The position numbers were made by a program, and so were the translations under genes. Of a stretch of 64,000 nt of DNA, positions 57,014-64,000 are shown one piece after another. Position 1 is the first letter of the stretch. Each line of letters begins with the position of its first letter. The notes below the pieces were generated by a model. The model had not been told where the DNA came from. It saw only the letters and a list, made by a program, of their open reading frames with translations, and made no database searches. Origin of the DNA: Schistocerca nitens (Eukaryota; Arthropoda; Insecta; Orthoptera; Acrididae); NCBI RefSeq assembly GCF_023898315.1, contig NC_064616.1:546459602-546523601 (forward strand), given 5' to 3'.

Positions 57014-58127
57014 CTTCTAATCTTTTCCGGATCTTGGTAATTTTTGTGTATTTGTGAATTTTCTTTGTCTCATGTGATTAAAATTTGGCCACGGTCCATA
57101 GAAATTGTCTCCGCGGACCGAGTGGGCACGCGAGTCTGTTATGAAACGTATAGTATTTCACAAGCAATTGTACATAGTTAGCATGCAACAGCAGTCTATA
57201 GATGCACTACATCAATGTTTTAAGGAATAAATAATTTTGCCTTCAATCTTATCTTGTGTACCGATGTTACGTCGCCGTTACCTTCGCCATTTACCTTGTA
57301 GTTTTCCTTGTTGGCCCATCTATAGCGTTTCCATGTGCACAGGTGTAGTGATTAGTGTCCCTTTTTTTATCTGAAACAAATGCTCTGGAATAGATCGTGT
57401 TTTCACGAATCTTGCTGCAGGCTGCACTTACGCATGGTGTTCACGCCCTCTTTACTTTACTCAATATTTGATTCACGGGAAGAATGCCTGGATCATATTA
57501 ATAATTACATCCCATTCTTTATCAATGACTTTACAATGAATGTTCTTTTGTGAGTTTTTCTTATTAATAAATTAAGTAATTTTCCGACTCAGTGCTACCT
57601 CCTCTTTGTCGTGTGGCTAGAGTTGGTGGCGACCCTATCTTTTATATTGATTTCAGTGTCAAATAGCATTTTCTTATTCAAAGTGCGCGTGGCTCTTTTA
57701 GCTATCAGGATACATTCAAAGGGCGCTTCATGCTTCTTGCACATAGCGTCCTTATATTCACGCTACTTACACATGGCGACCCTGCTCACGGATTTCAGTA
57801 AACCAGAGATCTTCTGATGCGCAGTGAGGATTAGTTATTTTCGGTTGGATGTGCTAATTGGTATATTGTCTTTCTGTGATACAGAATTTACGTGAATTTA
57901 TGATATAGGTGTGCATTTTCTTACATGTTTTATCTTGTATATGTATTACTGTATGGATATTGTGATTTAGTATTCAATTGTGTTACAAGTGTGGGTTGAC
58001 TCTTGTCCTGTGGCATGTATCGGTGTTATATAGTAAATCTTGGGTGCTTTGTGGGGACTGTGAGTCCATTAGGAGACTTTGGCATTATTCTTTTTGTATT
58101 TTGGAGCACAGAGTAACTATCCTTTTG
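57014..58127 (+). other. element 3 rest of LTR and leader
   Basis: T-rich, non-coding; contains 'aataaa' signals at 57226 and near 57568 and two 'tggcgaccct' motifs (57630, 57775). Confidence 0.5.
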
Positions 58128-60120
58128 ATGGAGACGCGTAGCTGTTCAGCGAGCCGCGATCGGGAAAACCTGCCAGACAATAACCCTGAACAAGGACGAG
58201 GTCAAAACGTCGAGTCCGACCAGGAATGAAACGCGGAAAACGCAAATACAAGTGTTGTCCATCCTGAGCCCGCTGTAGTGATTTCGAATCATTCGATAGA
58301 TGCAAATTCATTACAGGCTATGCTATGACAATTACTAGACAGGAATAGGAGACATATCGAGGAAGTGAATAAAAAACAAGCAGAAGAAAATAGTAGGCAT
58401 ATCGAGGAAGCGAATAAAAGATTGACTAGTGAAATAGTACAGGGTGTTGGGGAGAAACTGGCGATCATTGACCAACGCATCTCCGCCTTAGAAGAGGGGC
58501 ACCAAGTCATTAGCTAGCAGGTGATGGATCAAGAAGAAAGGTTCGCTGGGAATATACGTATACTAGCAGAACAATGCCAGAGTGAACAAGCGGCTCTTGA
58601 GTCCCGAGTAGGACAAAATTCCGCCAGGGATCTCCGCGCGTTAGCAGAACAATGCCAGAGTGGCCACGCGGCGCTTGTGTCCCGAATAGAGGACACTGCG
58701 GCTAAGTGCCCGGTCCACCTTAGCGCGCAGGTAGAAACACTCAGCCAGGCGATAATAGCTCTCGAGCGAGAGCAAGGGCTCACGCAAACAAAACAAGACA
58801 CGGCCCACCGAGAGATGCGAGAAGAAATAGCCAGGATCTCAGACGCAGTGGCGCGTAATTCTGACAATAATAGGGAAACGATTACCTCGTCATCAGCGGA
58901 TGCAGACGAAATACGGTCGATAACGAAATGTCGGCGTGGACAGTGTGAAATAAAAAATACAACAAAGAGGGGTTACCGAGGGAATATGTGAGCGCATTGC
59001 CCGTTTAGAACTGCACCTAAAAGGGTTAAAGGCCCATGAAGTTGAAAGAAATGAACGAAAGGGCCATTATTCCGACGATGATTCTGGGAATGATGGCGAA
59101 TTTGATCATCGTCATGATCACGGATCTCGTACCAGGTGGGAACGGCGCGGATCCCCTCAGGAACGTTCGCCAAGGGAAACTCACGAATTTGACTTTAAAC
59201 ATTTTCTGACGGTGAGGAAGTTTGAAGTCTTCCGTAACTCGGCTACGGGGATTCACCCGCGGGCCTGGTTACAGCAGTTCGAGTTCTCCCTTCTTCCTAC
59301 GTGGCCCAGTGCGCACAAGATGGAGTATATGTGTGGCTACCTCGAAGGTTAGCCAGCGGCGCGGATGAGGTCAATTGCACGCAATTGCTGCACTGTTGGG
59401 GAGTTTTGACAACACCTCCTGTCGATCTATTGGTCAGTGGCAGCGCAAAGTCGTGTAAAACACGGACTCATTATGCTACCAGAGTTAAACAGGTCAAAAT
59501 TCTCCAGCCCTGTGCAGATGTTCGAGCACATACTGCAGGCGAATGAACATCTTGACGATCCTTATGGACCTGCGGAAATTATTCGTATTTGTCTGGGAAA
59601 GTTTCCAATGCAGTTGCGGCACGTTATCCTTGCAGGACGATGTAAGGATGACGTAGAGAGTTTTCGCAATCTTCTTTTAGAGCTTCAGTGTGATGCGAAT
59701 GGCACCACGCAGAATTACGGTCAGAGCGCCTATGAGCAGCGGCCGAGTGAGCGAAGCCGTAGATACAGGTGGCAATACAGACGTAACGGGTCGCCTCAGA
59801 GTTACAGGGCGCGCGAGCGTTGGCAGCGTCGCGACTCCTCACGGAACGCGGGCAGAACAAACGATGCCAATCGTCATCATTCGCCGAGAGGAAATCAAAG
59901 ACACCCCCGGGAGTTTAGAAGATACGGTAATGAGCAGAGATTTAGGCGCAATTATAGCGGACCTAGGAATGCTAGTCGTGACCGAACACAAAATAACTAT
60001 CGAACAAGCAACAACAGGGGTGCTCTAAACAGTACGGGTAGTCCGCCAGTGGGCGTTGAAATTCGTCCCGCAAACCGGCGGCTCAATCCGACAAATGCCT
60101 CTAATCAAAGGGATCAATGA
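58128..60120 (+). pseudogene. element 3 gag, broken
   Basis: Starts METRSCSASRDREN at 58128. The same frame continues through TGA (about 58227), TGA (58327) and TAG (58515) to 58991. After a frameshift it reads 'FDFKHFLTVRKFEVFRNSAT' with 'GIHPRAWLQQFEF' (capsid start), a stop after 'YMCGYLEG', and then a long open piece 59437-60120 ('MFEHILQANEHLDDPYGPAE', 'IIRICLGKFP'). It ends in an Arg/Asn/Gln-rich tail ('RRYRWQYRRNGSPQSYRARE'). The N-terminal part is coiled-coil-like with a twice-repeated 'LAEQCQS..AAL.SR' unit. At least four stops and one frameshift are present. Capsid block order equals that of element 2. Confidence 0.82.
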
Positions 60121-61710
60121 CTGTTGGCTGGCTCGGTTGGCGTCAAACTTAATGAGGACCGGTGTTATTGATGATATTGATGTGCATTTGATAGAGGAAG
60201 ACGTTATTATGGAAGATTTGTTGAGGGAGGGCCACAGTATTGGTGTGCCCGCGGTAAACCCAGTCGCTTCTGTTTCGTAAAATTACAGTGCATAATTTCC
60301 AATGTTCTGATTCACTCTGGTGTGTTTAAAATTAAAGTGTATATTTTCGGTGAATTGTAAAGGGTCCCCCAATATGTGTGTAGTTATTTCTTCTTGTCAG
60401 CAGAAAGGAGTAGTGTTGTGCAGTTTCAAAACATTGAATATGAATGATTATGAGGCTCATATGAAGCGTTTCCTATTACAGTAAGGTGGCTTTCGTTCCT
60501 TGATGACTAAAAAGGTATCGGGTGTGTTGGCGTGGCGAGTCAATGGTCGTAAGGTAATTCTTGATGATAAATTACAGTTTTAGTGTTCTTATTCCCCTTA
60601 GGTGAGCATGATTCAGTGAGATTTTTCAAATGTACTGCGATGTTAATGATGCAACTTGGTGACTTGTAGGTGAAGGACTTGTGTATGAAGGGAGATTAAT
60701 AGTGTTTGATTTTCAGAGTTGCCATCTTATAAGATATTTGGAAAGTGTAACTTGCCGTCACATACTACTAGGTATGGTTGAGCACACCAGGGTGTGAAAC
60801 CCCAGAAGATGTATATGGAAACAGCTTATAAACTCAAGCAGCTTGATATTTAATAGAGAATCAATGCGACTACCTCCAAGCTAAAATAACATGACGGTAG
60901 GTGAGGACCCCTGGGGACATATGGTGAGTAAGTGTGTAATCATTATGAGTATCTTATGATAGCAGTAAGTTGGGTACTCATGGCCCTGGACAATGGATTT
61001 CTTTTGACAGTATTTTTTTATGTACTTATAGGACGAAGTGTTTATGTGTTTGCTAATAGGATAGGATGATTTTTATTTTCATTTTTATGCCCACTGATCT
61101 TTTGCATTAGTCTGATGAATAGATGTTGAAACATTTACCATTCCAGATGTGACTTGAATGAACCTTCTGTGTCTCATTAATCATAACTTTTATTATGCAA
61201 TGTCCATAGAAAAGAAGTCTCGGAAATTTTTCACAGATCAGCAAACATGTTCTGCAAACCTTGGAGGAGCAGTCAATGATCAACGATATGGGTATTGGTG
61301 TTGAAAGGAATATTTTGTTTATATGTGGGAATTGTAGTCGGGCTATATGGTGATGGTGACTAGTACGAGCTGTGTAGATTGTGTGTGAGAGCGTAGTTAG
61401 GAGCAGGTAGAGTTTTGTGTCTGTAGCTAGCAGCGGCGCCAAATCCTATCCAAATCCTGAGCAAACCTTGTACAAGATCTACCCTGAATGATTGACAGCA
61501 GATGTAATGCTGGAACTATATTTTATAAAAAGGATTTTTTGTTTGTTTGAATATTGGTTATTTAATTTTATTCATTGTTATTTTTATTAGTAATGTTAGG
61601 AAGGCTCTTTTTGTCAAGTTAATTTTGGGCACTATTCCATGTATTGATCAGCAGTGAGAAACTCCGAAGATTTTGTGGTAATCTGTACACATGATATTTT
61701 GTAACAATCC
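60121..61710 (+). other. element 3 internal region without identifiable pol
   Basis: I searched the three plus frames by eye for protease, RT YxDD, RNase H and integrase blocks and found none. Frames are densely interrupted. Confidence 0.5.
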
Positions 61711-62560
61711 CGGTGAGCGCAGTTCTTAAGTGGGTGCAAGACTGCCTAGGGAGCCTCCGCATCAGAAAGCACAGGGCTTGGCCCACCGGCAGGCGTTGCA
61801 GAACCCTGGTATTAACGGCGAAGCAGTGGTGCGGCGAGCGGTCACAGCTGTTTCCCCATCAGAGGGGAGGGGATGCTGGTCTTCCCCCAGGCGCAGGCTC
61901 ACACCGGAGCCCACAGGCGTGTCACCACGACAGCGCCAGCTGATGGCCGGTGTTCCACCCCATGCGCTAGTCATCTGACAAGCGAAAGGGAAAGTATGAC
62001 GCACACCAGGCGAGGCCGCCGATCCCTGAGCGCCGCTAGTCCAGACGGCTGCTGCGGTGAGGTAACGCCCACTGCCCGGAGGGACGCGGGTCCCACCACT
62101 GACGCATCAGCTGAGACGGTGCAAAGAGGTGATAAGCGGGTCTCAAGCCCGACACCCGCACGAATTAACGTCGACCTCGATGCGACGCAGAAGAGCGCGT
62201 GTCTCCCCATTGACACGACAGGAGACGGGGGCGTGTGTCGGTAAAACACATTCCTCCACAACACACGGACGACGACCGCCAAGCCGCCTTCTCGATGATG
62301 AGGCAGGGCCCACAAGTGGCGATGTCCTGCAAATCTGCAACGCCGAACCATCCCACAGTATGGACGCAGAGGGTGGAAACGGGCACGAGGCAACATCGCG
62401 GGGTGCTGTCTAGGATGAACAACCTGGGTTACAACGGACGTTACAATCAACGCCGCTGCGAACTCCCAAGTTCAGTGTTGTGGTCCCCTAGTAGCTTATC
62501 CTCCAAGTCGCCTTTAGAAGAGACGCCCACCCCAGCACCTAAAGAGAATACCCAGTGAAA
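61711..62560. other. GC-rich block inside element 3, unidentified
   Basis: 850 bases with clearly higher G+C and many CpG than the AT-rich flanks, overlapping frames open on both strands (e.g. 61873-62244 plus, 61971-62450 minus). The borders are sharp ('aacaatcccggtgagcgcag' at the left, 'gagaatacccagtgaaac' at the right). No domain is recognised. Could be a captured or inserted sequence. Confidence 0.4.
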
Positions 62561-62810
62561 CAACCATGTGGCGAAACTGAAAAATGACAGCGTGTCAACG
62601 AGTTGATTTCTGGATGTGTTTTTGTACTCATGTCTTATTTTCCATAAGTGATTATTTACCAGCTGTCATACCATTGGGTTCATTAATGATTTTGTATCAC
62701 TGTATTTGTTGTGAATATTGTATTTTGCACTTTCACTTGCATGTTTTTATATATGTCAGCACCAGATGATACTGCTTTGGTTCGTGATAATGATTTTGCA
62801 TCATTGTATT

Positions 62811-62867
<57 letters not shown>

Positions 62868-63217
62868 GTACCTGTTCACCTATGTCTCTATGTTAACTTT
62901 TGATAGTTGGTTAAAGCAATTTTAAAATAATATCTCATGGTTGTGGTCGTAGTAGGTCAGATGACATGATGTTAGCGTAGTATATCACGCTTAATTTAAT
63001 TTGTTCTGTTTGCTTTGCGGACCGCATGAGGTCACAATTATTGACTAAGGTCAGATAAAGCTCACTTGGATATAAGAGATTAATCAACTCCTTTGTGCTG
63101 CTGTTTACTGTTGCAATTGTTACTCGTTAGGGTATGTTTGTTTCGAAGACTGTTGGCGAATCTCCTAGCATGGCGAGAAAATTCGCGGCACAGTCTTCTC
63201 CGGGACGTTTGGGGTGA
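62561..63217. other. element 3 3' non-coding region with AT microsatellite
   Basis: T-rich; (AT)n with about 25 repeats at 62816-62865. 'gtttggggtga' directly precedes the 3' LTR and is the only polypurine-like sequence there. Confidence 0.6.
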
Positions 63218-63695
63218 TGAAAGGGTCCTGTAGCCACCTTTCATTGCCAACTCTCGTAGTGGTCAAGTCGGCAAAGAGGTTTCCGCTACTTGTGAGAAAT
63301 CCACCTGCGTTAGGTTGGTGGCGGAAATGGCATCCTGGGGTTTTTGCGGTCCACGCGGAGCGTGGAAGAGGCTGGAGAAGCGGGAGGCAGTCTGCCGCCG
63401 GTACGGGAAGCGTACACAGCTGTGCTCCAGCCGAATAAGGGTGAGTTGGACTGACCGCGTGGCGCGTTGTCACATAGAGAGGGGAGGTTTTAGCTTTTGG
63501 TCTCGAATTTCGTCTTATAAAGATTTATTTGCTGGGTTGCAGCAGGGAATGCAAGGCTTTTGTAGACTTTCAGTTTGATTCCCAATGTAGTCTTGACTTT
63601 GATCCGTGAGAGGAACGCAGCACAAAGGGGTTGCATATGTTGAAGTGCCCTCGGGTCAGTGTGAATGTTTATGTGCCTACAACTGTGTGTGTATG
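63218..63695 (+). repeat. element 3, 3' LTR (5' portion, cut by LINE)
   Basis: Matches 56536-57013 at 474 of 478 positions. The match ends at 'gtgtgtgtatg', where the LINE starts. Confidence 0.93.
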
Positions 63696-64000
63696 GGGGT
63701 GTAAAGCTAGCTCGCCTCCACGTGGTGCACCCCGGGTAACGCTAAATGAGCTAGCACATAATGGCAGTCAGACAAACCGTGAAAGGTTCCCCTGACTATG
63801 CAAGAAGACACAAAAAACGTCCTCCTAAGGATATGCCAACAAGGAAACTTGGACCTACGGTCCGAATTTGCCATCTCAACATAGAGAGCATAAGCTATTC
63901 TAAGTGCCAATACTTATCAAAACTACTGAAGAAAGACAACATTGATCTGATCGCCATTCAGGAAACACATTGTAGTACTGAAGTACAACTGCGGAAAAGG
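63696..64000 (+). mobile_element. LINE, 5' end, inserted in the 3' LTR of element 3
   Basis: New sequence begins 'ggggtgtaaagctagctcgcc' where the LTR match stops. It leads after about 65 bases of 5' UTR into an endonuclease reading frame. It runs beyond the window. Confidence 0.8.
63761..64000 (+). CDS. LINE ORF with apurinic-type endonuclease, partial
   Basis: Open from ATG 63761 (MAVRQTVKGSPDYARR) for 80 codons to the window end without a stop. 'VRICHLNIESISYSKCQYL' is the N-terminal strand of the exonuclease-endonuclease-phosphatase fold (conserved N). 'DLIAIQETHC' carries the conserved catalytic E of the L-x-Q-E-T block. The endonuclease nicks the target DNA to prime reverse transcription. 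The intact frame and full-looking 5' end suggest a fairly young insertion. RT and the rest of the element are not visible, so the clade cannot be named. A second in-frame ATG at 63833 is also possible. Confidence 0.85.
   Translation, partial: MAVRQTVKGSPDYARRHKKRPPKDMPTRKLGPTVRICHLNIESISYSKCQYLSKLLKKDNIDLIAIQETHCSTEVQLRKR

Larger units (their letters stand above)
56536..64000 (+). mobile_element. LTR retrotransposon, element 3 (recent, no pol found)
   Basis: Direct repeats starting TGAAAGGGTCC at 56536 and 63218 match over 478 bases with four substitutions and no indel. Between them lie a leader, a broken gypsy-type gag (58128-60120), an unassigned 1.6 kb and a GC-rich block. The 3' LTR is interrupted at 63696 by a LINE that continues beyond the window, so the right end is not visible. 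Confidence 0.85.

Noticed and set aside
61873..62450. Genes in the GC-rich block on either strand
   Set aside because: High G+C alone removes stops. There is no recognised domain, splice support or start context.
62718..62903. Frame with a long Tyr-Ile repeat
   Set aside because: Translation of the AT microsatellite.

Overview
This 64 kb window looks like gene-poor, transposon-dense DNA from a large insect genome. The repeat types point to a grasshopper or locust (Orthoptera, Schistocerca-like). That attribution is inference from memory of repeat families: tRNA-headed SINEs ending near 'gagccatttgaaccatt', a second SINE family with a GGA-repeat end, and many Tc1/mariner, Penelope, Ty3/gypsy-like and LINE copies. 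I see no bacterial operon, CRISPR array or rRNA gene, and no host gene that I can name.

Layout. 1-3.1 kb: a decayed piggyBac transposase split by a Tc1-like element that is itself split by a SINE, then a tRNA-like hairpin repeat. 3.1-10.7 kb: mostly unassigned sequence, with a compound CA/TA/GA microsatellite, a SINE inside a SINE and a LINE 3' remnant. 10.7-11.2 kb, minus strand: the best host-gene candidate, a 3' terminal exon coding a membrane-anchored C-terminus with a splice acceptor and a nearby polyadenylation signal. 11.9-18.7 kb: a decayed LTR retrotransposon. 19.2-22.6 kb: a Penelope-like element interrupted by a Tc1-like element, itself interrupted by a mariner-like one. 24.3-24.9 kb: a short mariner derivative with about 114-bp inverted ends and an open reading frame for the DNA-binding region only. 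25.4-26.8 kb: a complete Tc1-like transposon with an uninterrupted 340-residue transposase, the most intact gene here. 27.0-27.6 kb: a solo LTR.

27.9-44 kb: Tc1 remnants, a tandem duplication of about 395 bp, a candidate first exon with a signal-peptide-like start (31.1 kb, minus), oppositely oriented LINE remnants, several SINEs and a candidate membrane-protein exon (41.5 kb, plus). 44.0-56.5 kb: a large Ty3/gypsy-like element, with gag and pol broken by stops, four SINEs and a tandem duplication of the protease-RT region. 56.5 kb to the end: a second LTR element whose LTRs differ at only 4 of 478 aligned positions, although its gag is broken and I can find no pol. Its 3' LTR is cut at 63.7 kb by a LINE whose endonuclease reading frame runs off the window.

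Almost everything recognisable is mobile DNA, so the window reads best as a record of nested insertions. Several events can be ordered by target-site duplications or by a second copy that preserves the empty site. The two minus-strand exon candidates (31.1 and 10.8-11.2 kb) could be the ends of one long-intron gene for a secreted or single-pass membrane protein, but their phases do not join directly and no middle exon was found.
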